Assembly: GCF_041927875.1 (NCBI RefSeq)
Contig: NZ_JBHFHN010000006.1
Length of the DNA: 64,000 bases
Source: Paracoccus sp041927875
GTDB lineage: Bacteria > Pseudomonadota > Alphaproteobacteria > Rhodobacterales > Rhodobacteraceae
Direction: 5' to 3' (one strand)
The notes below the pieces were generated by a model, which saw only the letters and a list, made by a program, of their open reading frames with translations, did no database searches and was not told the origin of the DNA. The position numbers and the translations under genes are program-made. This document shows positions 8,106 to 16,689 of the stretch, piece by piece (within the stretch, counting starts at the first letter, position 1; each line of letters opens with the position of its first letter).

Positions 8106-9755
8106 ATGAGCGACCAGATGATGCGCGAATCGATGGACTATGATGTCGTCATCGTGGGGGCGGGGCCGTCGGGCCTGTCCGCGGCGATCCGGCTGAAACA
8201 GATCGACCCTGACCTGTCGGTGGTGGTGCTGGAAAAAGGGTCCGAGGTCGGCGCCCATATCCTGTCGGGTGCGGTGCTGGATACCGCGGGTCTTGACGCG
8301 CTGCTGCCCGACTGGCGCGCGATGGGTGCGCCGATCAAGACCGAGGTCAAGCACGACAATTTCTATATCCTGGGCGCCGCCGGCGGGATGCGCATCCCGA
8401 ACTGGCCGATGCCGCCGCTGATGTCGAACCACGGCAAATACATCGTGTCGATGGCCAATGTCTGCCGCTGGATGGCCGAACAGGCCGAAGCTCTGGGCGT
8501 CGAGATTTTCCCCGGCATGGCCTGTTCGCAAATGGTGTTCGACGGCAACCGCGTCGCCGGTGTCGTGGCCGGCGAAATGGGGCTGAACCCCGACGGCACC
8601 CCCGGCCCCAGCTATGAGCCGGGGATGGAGCTGCGCGGCAAATACGTTTTCATCAGCGAGGGCGTGCGCGGGTCGCTGGCCAAGCAGTTGATGGAAAAAT
8701 ACGATCTGTCGGCCGGGAAATGCCCACAAAAGTTCGGCCTGGGCATGAAGGAAATCTGGGAAATCGACCCTGCCAAGCACCGCGAAGGCACGGTCACGCA
8801 TACGATGGGCTGGCCGCTGGGCAAGAATGCGGGCGGCGGCAGCTTCATCTATCATCTTGACAACAATCAGGTTCTGGTCGGCTTCGTGGTTCACCTGAAC
8901 TACGAGAACCCGTATCTGTTCCCCTATATGGAGTTCCAGCGCTTCAAGCATCACCCGATGGTCGCCGAGCTACTGGAGGGCGGCAAGCGCGTGGCTTACG
9001 GTGCGCGCGCGATTTCCGAAGGCGGCTGGCAGTCGATCCCCAAGCTGACGGTGCCGGGCGCTGTGCTGCTGGGCTGTTCGGCGGGGCTGGTGAACGTGCC
9101 GCGCATCAAGGGCAACCATAACGCCATGCTGTCGGGCATCGCCGCCGCCGAGGCCGCCTGCGCCGCGATCAAGGCCGGCCGCGAAGGCGATGAGCTGGTC
9201 GAATATGAAACCGACCTGCGCAGCGGCCCGATCGCCAAGGATCTGAAGCGGGTGCGCAACGTCAAGCCGATGTGGTCGCATTGGGGGATGTGGCCCTCGC
9301 TGGTGTTCGGCGGGCTGGACATGTGGACGAACAACCTGTTCGGCTTTTCGCTGTTCGGTACGCTGAAACACGGCAAGAGCGACGCCGCCCATACCGGAAA
9401 GGCCAAGGACTTTGCGCCCATCGACTATCCCAAGCCTGATGGCAAGCTGTCCTTCGACCGGCTGACCAACGTCAGCTTCAGCTTCACCAACCACGAGGAA
9501 AGCCAGCCCAGCCATCTGCGGCTGAAGGATCCCTCGATCCCGATTGCGGTGAACCTGCCCGAATATGCCGAACCGGCGCAGCGTTACTGCCCGGCAGCCG
9601 TCTATGAGGTGGTGGGCGAGGGCGCCGATGCGCGGTTCGTCATCAACTTTCAGAACTGCGTGCATTGCAAGACCTGCGACATCAAGGATCCGTCGCAGAA
9701 CATCGTCTGGACCACGCCGCAGGGCGGTGACGGGCCGAATTATCCCAATATGTGA
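8106..9755 (+). CDS. Electron transfer flavoprotein-ubiquinone oxidoreductase
   Basis: Membrane-bound FAD/iron-sulfur enzyme that moves electrons from ETF (fatty acid and amino acid oxidation) to ubiquinone. 549 residues. The FAD site VIVGAGPSGLSAA is at about 15-27. The C-terminus has a ferredoxin-like 4Fe-4S site: YCPAAVYE and then NCVHCKTCDIKDP. The ATG at 8106 is preferred to a GTG at 8094, because the family begins just before the FAD motif and GGGGGGA precedes 8106. A strong terminator follows. Confidence 0.96.
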   Translation: MSDQMMRESMDYDVVIVGAGPSGLSAAIRLKQIDPDLSVVVLEKGSEVGAHILSGAVLDTAGLDALLPDWRAMGAPIKTEVKHDNFYILGAAGGMRIPNWPMPPLMSNHGKYIVSMANVCRWMAEQAEALGVEIFPGMACSQMVFDGNRVAGVVAGEMGLNPDGTPGPSYEPGMELRGKYVFISEGVRGSLAKQLMEKYDLSAGKCPQKFGLGMKEIWEIDPAKHREGTVTHTMGWPLGKNAGGGSFIYHLDNNQVLVGFVVHLNYENPYLFPYMEFQRFKHHPMVAELLEGGKRVAYGARAISEGGWQSIPKLTVPGAVLLGCSAGLVNVPRIKGNHNAMLSGIAAAEAACAAIKAGREGDELVEYETDLRSGPIAKDLKRVRNVKPMWSHWGMWPSLVFGGLDMWTNNLFGFSLFGTLKHGKSDAAHTGKAKDFAPIDYPKPDGKLSFDRLTNVSFSFTNHEESQPSHLRLKDPSIPIAVNLPEYAEPAQRYCPAAVYEVVGEGADARFVINFQNCVHCKTCDIKDPSQNIVWTTPQGGDGPNYPNM

Positions 9756-9760
9756 TCAGG

Positions 9761-9786
9761 AAGGCGGCCCCCGTGGCCGCCTTTTT
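9761..9786 (+). terminator. Rho-independent terminator after ETF-QO
   Basis: AAGGCGGCC (9761-9769) pairs with GGCCGCCTT (9775-9783), followed by a run of T to 9786. It starts 5 bases after the stop codon. Confidence 0.85.
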
Positions 9787-9920
9787 CATGGCACCCGCGC
9801 CCGTCACATTCCCGTCAGGCGGGCGGGGGCGGGGGTGTGCGCGGGCGGGGCTGGATGGACAGTGCCGGGGGCCGGGGCTAGGGTCGGGGCGCGCCATGGC
9901 GGCGCCGCCGAAGGATGGAC

Positions 9921-11777
9921 ATGTTGCGCCTGACGACCTCGATCTTTGCCCTGGCCCTGGCGATGGGCCTGCCCGCGCCGCTGCTGGCGCAGAACGCCGA
10001 TACCCCGGCCATGCCGCAGATGGGCATGGGTGTCAGCGCCGATCGCGCGCTGCCCGCCGATCAGGTGCCGACCTTGGCGGGCGAGGATGCCGGGGCCTAT
10101 CTGGCGGCGGGCTATGCGGCCACGCGGTCGGATTTCCAATCGGCGCTGGATTACTTTGAACGCGCCTTGCAGGCTGATCCCGGCAATCAGGCGATGCAGG
10201 AAACCGCGCTTTTGGCGCGTGTCGCGCTGGGCCGCGTGGATGAGGCGATCGAGCGCGCGCAGACGATGGCGGATCAGGGCGCGACCCATATGATCGGGCA
10301 GATCCTTGGGCTGGCCAAGGCCGCCAAGGCAGGCGATTTTGCCGGTGTGCTGGCCCTGCTGGATCAGGGCGATGCCGCCGCCAAGGCCGCCGCGCAGGAA
10401 ACGCCCCCGGCCAACGGCGGCACCGATGCCGCCCCGCAGATCGACCTGATCGCGGAACTTGTGCGCGCCTGGGCGCAGGTCGGCCAGGGCCAGATGTCCG
10501 AGGCGGTCAAGGGCTTTGACCGGGTGATCGCCCAACCCGGCGCCACCCCCTTTGGCCGCTATCACAAGGCACTGGCGCTGGCTTCGGTCGGCGATTTCGA
10601 GGGTGCGAATGCGCTGCTGACCGGCCAGGACGGCGAGGAACTGCGCCTGACCCGGCGCGGGCTGGTGGCCCATGCCCAGATCCTGTCGCAGCTTGAAAAG
10701 AATGACGACGCCATCGCCCTGCTGGACAGCGCGCTGAAGGTCGAGGCCGACCCGGTGCTGTCCAGCCTGCGCGACCGGCTGGCCGCCGGTGAGGCGGTGC
10801 CGTTCGACACCGTGACATCGGCCAGCGACGGCCTGGGCGAGGTCTATTTCAACTTTGCCGGCATGATGCTGGGCGGCGATGTCCCCGATGCCTCGACCCT
10901 GGTTTATGCCCGCATCGCAGCCTGGCTGACCCCGGCCAATCTGGATGCGCAGATGCTGGCGGCGGCGCTGCTGGAACAGATGGAGCAGTTCGATCTGGCG
11001 GTTCAGGCCTATGAGGCGGTGCCGCAGGACAGCCCGATGCGCGCCATTGCCGATCTTGGTCGCGCGCAGGCTTTGCGCCGGGCCGGGCAGGTCGAACAGG
11101 GGATCGACGTCGCGCAGGCGGTGACCAAGGCGCATCCCGATCTGATCACCGGCTGGCTGTCGTTGGGCGACATGCTGCGCCAGGACAGCCAGTTCGCCAA
11201 GGCCGCGCCTGCCTATGACAAGGCCATTGATCTGGCAGAAAAGACCGGCGGGGCAAGCTGGTTTCTGTATTACGCGCGCGGCGTCGCGCATGAGCGGTCG
11301 AAGCAATGGCCCAAGGCCGAGGCCGATTTCCGCAAGGCAATCGAGCTGTCGCCCGAACAGCCCGAGGCGCTGAACTATCTGGGTTACGCGCTGGTTGATC
11401 GCAACGAAAAGCTGGATGAGGCGCTGTCGCTGATCAAGGCCGCGGTCGAGGCCAGCCCCGAGGATGGTTACATTCAGGACAGCCTGGGCTGGGCCTATTT
11501 CCGGCTGGGCCGCTATGACGAGGCCGTCGCGCCGATGGAGCTGGCGATCGCGCGCATGGCCGACGACCCGCTGGTCAACGATCACCTGGGCGACGTCTAT
11601 TGGGCCGTGGGGCGCGAGCGTGAGGCACGGGTGCAATGGCGTCGCGCGCTGTCGCTGATCCCCGCCGGGGCGCAGACCGCCGATGAGGTGGACCCCGACC
11701 GCGTGCGCCGCAAGATCGAGGTCGGCCTGGATCAGGTGCTGAAGGACGAAGGCGCAAAACCGCTTCATGCCGATTGA
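9921..11777 (+). CDS. Secreted tetratricopeptide-repeat protein
   Basis: About 618 residues: a Sec signal peptide ending near LLAQNA, then a long series of helical pairs typical of TPR repeats, clearest in the second half (for example AEADFRKAIELSPEQPEALNYLG-like repeats). Likely a periplasmic or outer-membrane-associated scaffold. An ATG at 9915 directly abuts the AAGG site (9911-9914), so the ATG at 9921 with a 6-base spacing is the better start. The gene overlaps ispE by 11 bases. Such TPR proteins next to ispE are of unknown function. Confidence 0.85.
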   Translation: MLRLTTSIFALALAMGLPAPLLAQNADTPAMPQMGMGVSADRALPADQVPTLAGEDAGAYLAAGYAATRSDFQSALDYFERALQADPGNQAMQETALLARVALGRVDEAIERAQTMADQGATHMIGQILGLAKAAKAGDFAGVLALLDQGDAAAKAAAQETPPANGGTDAAPQIDLIAELVRAWAQVGQGQMSEAVKGFDRVIAQPGATPFGRYHKALALASVGDFEGANALLTGQDGEELRLTRRGLVAHAQILSQLEKNDDAIALLDSALKVEADPVLSSLRDRLAAGEAVPFDTVTSASDGLGEVYFNFAGMMLGGDVPDASTLVYARIAAWLTPANLDAQMLAAALLEQMEQFDLAVQAYEAVPQDSPMRAIADLGRAQALRRAGQVEQGIDVAQAVTKAHPDLITGWLSLGDMLRQDSQFAKAAPAYDKAIDLAEKTGGASWFLYYARGVAHERSKQWPKAEADFRKAIELSPEQPEALNYLGYALVDRNEKLDEALSLIKAAVEASPEDGYIQDSLGWAYFRLGRYDEAVAPMELAIARMADDPLVNDHLGDVYWAVGREREARVQWRRALSLIPAGAQTADEVDPDRVRRKIEVGLDQVLKDEGAKPLHAD

Positions 11778-12597
11778 CGCACCCGCCAAGGTCAACCTGA
11801 CGCTGCATGTCACCGGACGCCGTGGCGACGGCTATCACCTGCTGGATTCGCTGGTGGTGTTCGCGGGCATCGGCGACGAGATTGCCGTTGCGCCGGGGGA
11901 CGGGCTGACGGTCACCGGGCCGTTCGCGGGCCAGGTGCCGGGGGGCAAGGACAATCTGGTGATGCAGGCGGCGGCGCTGATGGGCGGCGCGGCTGTGCGG
12001 TTGGTGAAGAACCTGCCGGTGGCCTCGGGCGTGGGCGGCGGATCGTCCGATGCGGCGGCGGTGCTGCGGGCGCTGGCGGCGCAGGGGCGCGCGCTGCCCG
12101 ATGCGGCGGCGGTGCTGTCGCTGGGCGCGGATGTGCCGGTCTGTCTGGCGGCGCCGCAACCGATGCGGATGGCGGGCATTGGCGAGGTGCTGACCCCGGT
12201 GACGGGTCTTGCACGCGCCCATCTGGTGCTGGTCAATCCCGGCGTTGCGGTGCCGACGGGCGCGGTCTTTGGCGCACTGGCGCGCCGCGACAATCCGCCG
12301 ATGCCCGATGCGCTGCCCGATCTGTCGGATGCGCGGCGGCTGGCCGATTTCCTGTTGTCCTGCCGCAACGATCTGGAACCGCCCGCCCGCCGGATCGCGC
12401 CCGCCGTCGATACGGTATTGGGCGCGCTGGCGGCCAGCGATGGCTGCCTGATCGCGCGGATGTCGGGATCGGGGGCCACCTGCTTCGGGGTTTATGCCAC
12501 GGCGGATGCCGCCGCCGCCGCCGCGCAGGGCCTGCGCGCCGCCCAGCCCGGCTGGTGGGTGCAGGACGCGCCGATCCTGGGCGCGGGCAGCCGTTGA
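11767..12597 (+). CDS. ispE: 4-diphosphocytidyl-2-C-methyl-D-erythritol kinase
   Basis: ATP-dependent step of the MEP isoprenoid pathway. 276 residues, GHMP kinase fold. N-terminal APAKVNLTLHVTGRRGDGYH holds the substrate-binding Lys and His; LPVASGVGGGSSDAA (about residues 80-94) is the GHMP ATP loop; the C-terminal MSGSGATCFG matches motif 3. It overlaps the TPR gene by 11 bases, suggesting coupling. dxs and ispA, from the same pathway, lie at 56-59 kb. Confidence 0.95.
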   Translation: MPIDAPAKVNLTLHVTGRRGDGYHLLDSLVVFAGIGDEIAVAPGDGLTVTGPFAGQVPGGKDNLVMQAAALMGGAAVRLVKNLPVASGVGGGSSDAAAVLRALAAQGRALPDAAAVLSLGADVPVCLAAPQPMRMAGIGEVLTPVTGLARAHLVLVNPGVAVPTGAVFGALARRDNPPMPDALPDLSDARRLADFLLSCRNDLEPPARRIAPAVDTVLGALAASDGCLIARMSGSGATCFGVYATADAAAAAAQGLRAAQPGWWVQDAPILGAGSR

Positions 12598-12609
12598 TTC
12601 AGGTTGGGC

Positions 12610-13611
12610 CTAGTTCAGCCGCGCCACGACGTAATCGGCCAGATCCGACAGCATGTCGCGCAGCGGGTGATCGGGCAGCGGCGCCAAGGCATCGCGCGCC
12701 ACCTGACCCCAATGCAGCGCCACACGGCGCGCCGAATCCAGCGTGCCATGGCGCTCCATCAGGTCCAGCGCGCGGTCCAGATCGCCATCCTTCTGATCGC
12801 CCCTGGAAATGACCCGATCCCAAAAGGCGCGCTCATCCGCATCGCCGCGCGCATAGGCATGGATCACCGGCAGCGTCATCTTGCGGTCGCGGAAATCGTC
12901 ACCGACATTCTTGCCGGTGGCCTTGGCATCGCCCTGGTAATCCAGCAGATCATCGGCCATCTGAAAGGCGATGCCCAAAGCGTCGCCATAATCGCGCAAA
13001 CCCTGCACCTGCGCGGCATCGACCCCGGCGATCACCCCGCCCACCTCGGTCGCGGCGGCGAACAGCGCGGCGGTCTTGCCGCGAATGATCTGCAGATAGG
13101 TCGCCTCATCCGTGGCGGTGCTTTGCGCGGCGGTCAGTTGCAGCACCTCGCCCTCGGCAATCGTGGCCGAGGCATCGGCCAGAATGTCCAGCACCCGCAG
13201 ATTGCCGGTCTCGATCATCAACTGAAAGCTGCGGGCGAACAGGTAATCGCCCACCAGCACGCTGGATTTGTTGTCCCACAGCAGGTTGGCGGTCGGCCGC
13301 CCACGCCGCTGCGCGCTTTCATCCACCACATCGTCATGCAGCAGGGTGGCGGTGTGGATGAACTCGACCGTGGCGGCCAGCTTGACGTGATCGCCGCCCG
13401 CATAGCCGCACAGCCGCGCGGCGGCCAGCGTCAGCATCGGGCGCAGGCGCTTGCCGCCAGCCTCGACCAGATGGGCGGTCACCTCGGGGATGCGGGGGGC
13501 GTGGCGGCTGGCCATGCGGTCGCGGATCAGCGCGTTCACCGCCACCAGGTCATCCGACAGCGCGGCGGCCAGACGGTCATGTGGCTTGGTCGCCTTGTCG
13601 TCCAGCATCAT
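12610..13611 (-). CDS. Long-chain polyprenyl diphosphate synthase (quinone side chain)
   Basis: 333 residues. Trans-prenyltransferase with the first aspartate-rich motif LLHDDVVDE and the second MADDLLDYQ; GGKRLRPML is the IPP-binding site. Similarity is to octaprenyl/solanesyl/decaprenyl synthases, so it probably makes the C50 tail of ubiquinone-10; chain length cannot be proved from the sequence alone. Two adjacent ATG codons (13611 and 13608) are possible starts. It is divergent from the DUF2007 gene with 45 bases between starts. Confidence 0.92.
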   Translation of the reverse strand: MMLDDKATKPHDRLAAALSDDLVAVNALIRDRMASRHAPRIPEVTAHLVEAGGKRLRPMLTLAAARLCGYAGGDHVKLAATVEFIHTATLLHDDVVDESAQRRGRPTANLLWDNKSSVLVGDYLFARSFQLMIETGNLRVLDILADASATIAEGEVLQLTAAQSTATDEATYLQIIRGKTAALFAAATEVGGVIAGVDAAQVQGLRDYGDALGIAFQMADDLLDYQGDAKATGKNVGDDFRDRKMTLPVIHAYARGDADERAFWDRVISRGDQKDGDLDRALDLMERHGTLDSARRVALHWGQVARDALAPLPDHPLRDMLSDLADYVVARLN

Positions 13612-13656
13612 CCTGCGTCCCTTCTCAACCACCGTGCTTTGTCCTAACCTGCGGTC

Positions 13657-13875
13657 ATGAAAGAACTGTTCCGCAGCACCGATCCGGTGCGCCTCGCCCT
13701 GTCGACCGCCGTTCTGGACGGCGAGGGTATAGCCGCCTTTGAACTGGACGTCCACACGAGCGTGCTGGAGGGCAGTCTGGGCATTCTGCCGCGCCGGATC
13801 ATGGTCGCCGACGATGACTATGACCGCGCCATCCGCGCGCTGCGTGACACCGGCCAGTGGCCCGATGACGCATGA
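13657..13875 (+). CDS. DUF2007-type small protein
   Basis: 72 residues, MKELFRSTDPVRLALSTAVL at the N-terminus and IPRRIMVADDDYDRA-like C-terminal half (LPRRIMVADDDYDRA here), matching the putative signal-transducing DUF2007 family. Role unknown. Its stop codon overlaps the start of the downstream methyltransferase by 4 bases. Confidence 0.8.
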   Translation: MKELFRSTDPVRLALSTAVLDGEGIAAFELDVHTSVLEGSLGILPRRIMVADDDYDRAIRALRDTGQWPDDA

Positions 13876-14618
13876 GCCTGACCTGCAACGGTTTTCTGAA
13901 TGACCGGCTGCGGATCTGGCAGCCCGCGCGCGGCTATCGCGCCGGGATGGACCCGGTGCTGCTGGCGGCCGCCTGCCCCGCGCGCCCCGGTCAGGCGGTG
14001 CTGGAACTGGGCTGCGGGGTCGGCACGGCAAGCCTGTGTCTGTCCGCGCGGGTGCCTGACCTGGATCTGACCGGGGTCGAGGTGCAACCCGACTATGCCG
14101 ATCTGGCGCGACGCAACGGCGCGGAAAACGGCGCGCGATTCGGCGTAGTGACGGCCGATCTGGCGGCGCTGCCCGCCGATCTGCGGGCGCGACGGTTCGA
14201 TCAGGTGCTGATGAACCCACCCTATTTCACCCCCGGCACGACTGGTCCCGATGCCGGGCGCGCGCGGGCGCGGCAGGACGGCGTGGCGCTCGGTCAGTGG
14301 ATCGACGCCGGCTTGCGGCGGCTGCGCCCCGGTGGGGGCCTGAGCCTGATCCAGCGCAGCGACCGCCTGCCCGAGGTGCTGGCTGCGCTGACCCCGCGCG
14401 CCGGTGCGATCCGCCTGCGGCCCCTCGCCCCACGCGCGGGGGCGGCGGCGGCGCGATTCGTCCTGACCGCGATCAAGGGGCGGCGCGACGGGCTGACCCT
14501 GCTTGCGCCGCTGGTCATCCATGCGGCGGCCGCGCATCAGGGCGACGGCACCGATGATTACACCGATGTGACACGCGCGATCCTGCGCGATGGCGCGCCT
14601 TTGCCGATGGATGCCTGA
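13872..14618 (+). CDS. TrmN6/YfiC-like N6-adenine methyltransferase
   Basis: 248 residues. The N-terminal QPARGYRAGMDPVLLAAA segment and the SAM motif LELGCGVGTASL (about 45-56) are followed by MNPPYF, the (N/D)PPY motif of N6-adenine methyltransferases. Closest recognised group is tRNA1(Val) A37 N6-methyltransferase; the substrate is inferred from the family. Translationally coupled to the DUF2007 protein. Confidence 0.85.
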   Translation: MSLTCNGFLNDRLRIWQPARGYRAGMDPVLLAAACPARPGQAVLELGCGVGTASLCLSARVPDLDLTGVEVQPDYADLARRNGAENGARFGVVTADLAALPADLRARRFDQVLMNPPYFTPGTTGPDAGRARARQDGVALGQWIDAGLRRLRPGGGLSLIQRSDRLPEVLAALTPRAGAIRLRPLAPRAGAAAARFVLTAIKGRRDGLTLLAPLVIHAAAAHQGDGTDDYTDVTRAILRDGAPLPMDA

Positions 14619-14725
14619 TCTGGCGGCGAAAACATGCGTCATTTTACGCAGGCCCCTGTTAGCGGGTGACAGCTTGCCCGCTCTGTGCTGAAATCATGAC
14701 ACCGACACCAGCAGAGGAGACAACG

Positions 14726-14890
14726 ATGTCGATGGACTCCCACCTTGCCGAGCTGAAGCGCAAGCACCAGCAACTGTCTGACCGGGTTGAAACGATCCAG
14801 AAATCGCCGGGCAGCAGTGATGCCGAAATCAGCCAGTTGAAAAAGGAAAAGCTGAAGCTGAAGGAAGAGATCGAGCGACTGGGCCATTAA
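14726..14890 (+). CDS. YdcH-like DUF465 coiled-coil peptide
   Basis: 54 residues, very highly charged, predicted helical (HLAELKRKHQQLSDRV and later SQLKKEKLKLKEEIERLG). This is the DUF465 pattern; function unknown. A clear ribosome site (AGAGGAGA, 14713-14720) sits 5 bases before the ATG at 14726; an in-frame start at 14666 lacks one. A strong stem-loop follows the stop codon. Confidence 0.88.
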   Translation: MSMDSHLAELKRKHQQLSDRVETIQKSPGSSDAEISQLKKEKLKLKEEIERLGH

Positions 14891-14910
14891 GGCCGTCCCC
14901 ATTCCATCAA

Positions 14911-14938
14911 CAACGGGCGCCCCGGGTGGCGCCCGTTG
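14911..14938. terminator. Shared stem-loop between convergent genes
   Basis: CAACGGGCGCC (14911-14921) pairs perfectly with GGCGCCCGTTG (14928-14938), loop CCGGGT. It lies between the DUF465 stop and the stop of the minus-strand exporter, so it probably ends both transcripts. T-runs are weak. Confidence 0.65.
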
Positions 14939-15805
14939 TCATTCGGGCCTGCTGCGCCCCGCCCGCGCAGCCAGAAGCGCGCCGGTGGCGATCATCGCCG
15001 CCGCCGCGATCACCCCGGCCCCGGCCTGCGACGCGCCGGTTGCAATCAGGATCAACGTCGACAGCACCGGGGCCGCATAGGATGCCGTTCCCAACACCTG
15101 AATATCGCCGCGCTTGACGCCGATGTCCCAGGTGAAGAACGCCAGCCCCACCGGCCCCGCGCCAAGGGCGGCGACGGCCCCCCAGCCCAGCGGATCGCGG
15201 GGCCAGGCAGTGACCTCGACCAGCGGGTGAATCAGCGCCGACAGCAGCGCGGTGGCCAGGCAGAACACCGCGACGGCGGCGGTCGGCACATGCGCGCCGC
15301 GCCGCGATCCCAGCGAATAGGCCGCCCAGATCAGCGCGCAGCAAAAGGCCAGCCCATAGCCAAGCATCGCCCCGGACTGAAGCGCGCCGCCCCCGCCCAG
15401 GATCGCCGCCGCGCCCGCAAAGGCGATGATCGCGCCGATGACATGCCCGGCGCGCAGCCTCTCGCCCGGCATCAGGCCGGACCCCAGCACGATCAGCAGC
15501 GGCCACAGGAAACAGATCAGCGAGGCCTGCGCCGGGGGGGCCAGCCGCAGCGCGCTGAAATAAAGCGCGTGATAGCCGAACATCGCCGCCGTCCCCATGG
15601 CATAGACCCGCAGTGGCACGCGGCGCAGCGCGCCGATCTGGCCTCTGGCGGCGGCCCAGACCAGCCCCAGCCCGCCGCCGATGGCAAAGGTCAGCGCGTT
15701 CAGCAGGAACGGCGGCACCGGCGTTGTGGCGACGGTCAGCACCGCCAGCGCCGACCACATCAGGATGGCAGTGAATCCGATCAGCGTAGCGGTGGTGCGC
15801 GACAT
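14939..15805 (-). CDS. EamA-type exporter, YddG-like
   Basis: 288 residues with about ten hydrophobic spans, two EamA repeats of the drug/metabolite transporter superfamily. Segments such as LWPLLIVLGSGLMPGERLR and FFTWDIGVKRGDIQVLG resemble the aromatic amino acid exporter YddG. Substrate is inferred. Its gene ends at a stem-loop shared with the DUF465 gene. Confidence 0.82.
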   Translation of the reverse strand: MSRTTATLIGFTAILMWSALAVLTVATTPVPPFLLNALTFAIGGGLGLVWAAARGQIGALRRVPLRVYAMGTAAMFGYHALYFSALRLAPPAQASLICFLWPLLIVLGSGLMPGERLRAGHVIGAIIAFAGAAAILGGGGALQSGAMLGYGLAFCCALIWAAYSLGSRRGAHVPTAAVAVFCLATALLSALIHPLVEVTAWPRDPLGWGAVAALGAGPVGLAFFTWDIGVKRGDIQVLGTASYAAPVLSTLILIATGASQAGAGVIAAAAMIATGALLAARAGRSRPE

Positions 15806-15818
15806 GATGCCCCAAAGG

Positions 15819-15851
15819 AAACGGCCCGCGCCAAGGGGGCACGGGCCGTTT
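15819..15851 (-). terminator. Terminator after phaB
   Basis: AAACGGCCCG (15819-15828) pairs with CGGGCCGTTT (15842-15851), a perfect 10-pair stem. On the minus strand it is followed by TTTCCTTT. It starts 18 bases after the phaB stop codon. Confidence 0.75.
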
Positions 15852-15868
15852 GCGAAATCAAGGGGCGA

Positions 15869-16594
15869 TCAGCCGAAGAATTGCCCGCCATTGGCCGAGA
15901 TGGTCGAGCCGGTGATGAACCCGGCCTCGTCCGAGGCCAGAAAGACCACGGCCCGTGCGATTTCCTCGGGTTCGCCCAGGCGGCCGACCGGGATCTGCGG
16001 GATGATGCGTTCGTTCAGCACTTTTTCATCAATCGCGCGCACCATGTCGGTGCCGATATAGCCCGGCGCGATGACGTTGACGGTGATCCCGGCGCGCGCG
16101 CCCTCTTGTGCAAGGGCGCGGGTGAAGCCGATGTCACCGGCCTTGGCGGCGGAATAGTTGGCCTGGCCCGCCTGCCCCTTTTGCCCGTTGACCGAGCTGA
16201 TGTTGATGACGCGGCCGAACTTGGCGTCGCGCATCCCGTTCCAGACCGCATGGGTCATGTTGAACACGCCGGTCAGGTTGGTGTCGATCACCTCTTTCCA
16301 CTGCTGCGGCGTCATCTTGTGGAACATCGCGTCGCGGGTGATCCCGGCATTGTTGACCAGCACGGCGACCGGGCCAAGGTCGGCCTCGATCTGCTTGATG
16401 CCCGCGGCGCAGGAATCGTAATCGGCGACCGACCATTTATAGGTCTTGATGCCGGTTTCGGCGGTAAAGACCTGGGCGGCCTCGTCATTGCCGGCATAGT
16501 TGGCGGCGACGGTATAGCCCGCGTCCTTCAATGCCTTGGAAATGGCGGCACCGATCCCCCGCGATCCGCCCGTGACGACTGCAACTTTCGACAT
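15869..16594 (-). CDS. phaB: Acetoacetyl-CoA reductase
   Basis: NADPH-dependent reduction of acetoacetyl-CoA to (R)-3-hydroxybutyryl-CoA for polyhydroxybutyrate. 241 residues, short-chain dehydrogenase fold: TGGSRGIGAA (8-17), NNAG, catalytic Ser of NISSVNGQKGQ, and YSAAK with the catalytic Tyr/Lys. The segment GQKGQAGQANYSAAKAG is characteristic of PhaB rather than FabG. It follows phaA with a 95-base gap that contains stem-loops. No phaC is in the window. Confidence 0.95.
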   Translation of the reverse strand: MSKVAVVTGGSRGIGAAISKALKDAGYTVAANYAGNDEAAQVFTAETGIKTYKWSVADYDSCAAGIKQIEADLGPVAVLVNNAGITRDAMFHKMTPQQWKEVIDTNLTGVFNMTHAVWNGMRDAKFGRVINISSVNGQKGQAGQANYSAAKAGDIGFTRALAQEGARAGITVNVIAPGYIGTDMVRAIDEKVLNERIIPQIPVGRLGEPEEIARAVVFLASDEAGFITGSTISANGGQFFG

Positions 16595-16632
16595 GATTCC
16601 TCCCCTGTAACAATCGGCTTGGCAACAGAATT

Positions 16633-16671
16633 ACCCGTCGCAAGCGGGTCGCGCAAGATTATTGCGCGACC
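16633..16671. other. Two overlapping stem-loops between phaA and phaB
   Basis: GGTCGCGCAA (16647-16656) pairs perfectly with TTGCGCGACC (16662-16671). A second stem, ACCCG (16633-16637) with CGGGT (16645-16649), shares bases with it, so the two cannot form together. A short GATTTTC follows on the plus strand; on the minus strand, the coding direction of pha, no T-run follows. Confidence 0.5.
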
Positions 16672-16689
16672 GATTTTCAAGACCCTGCG

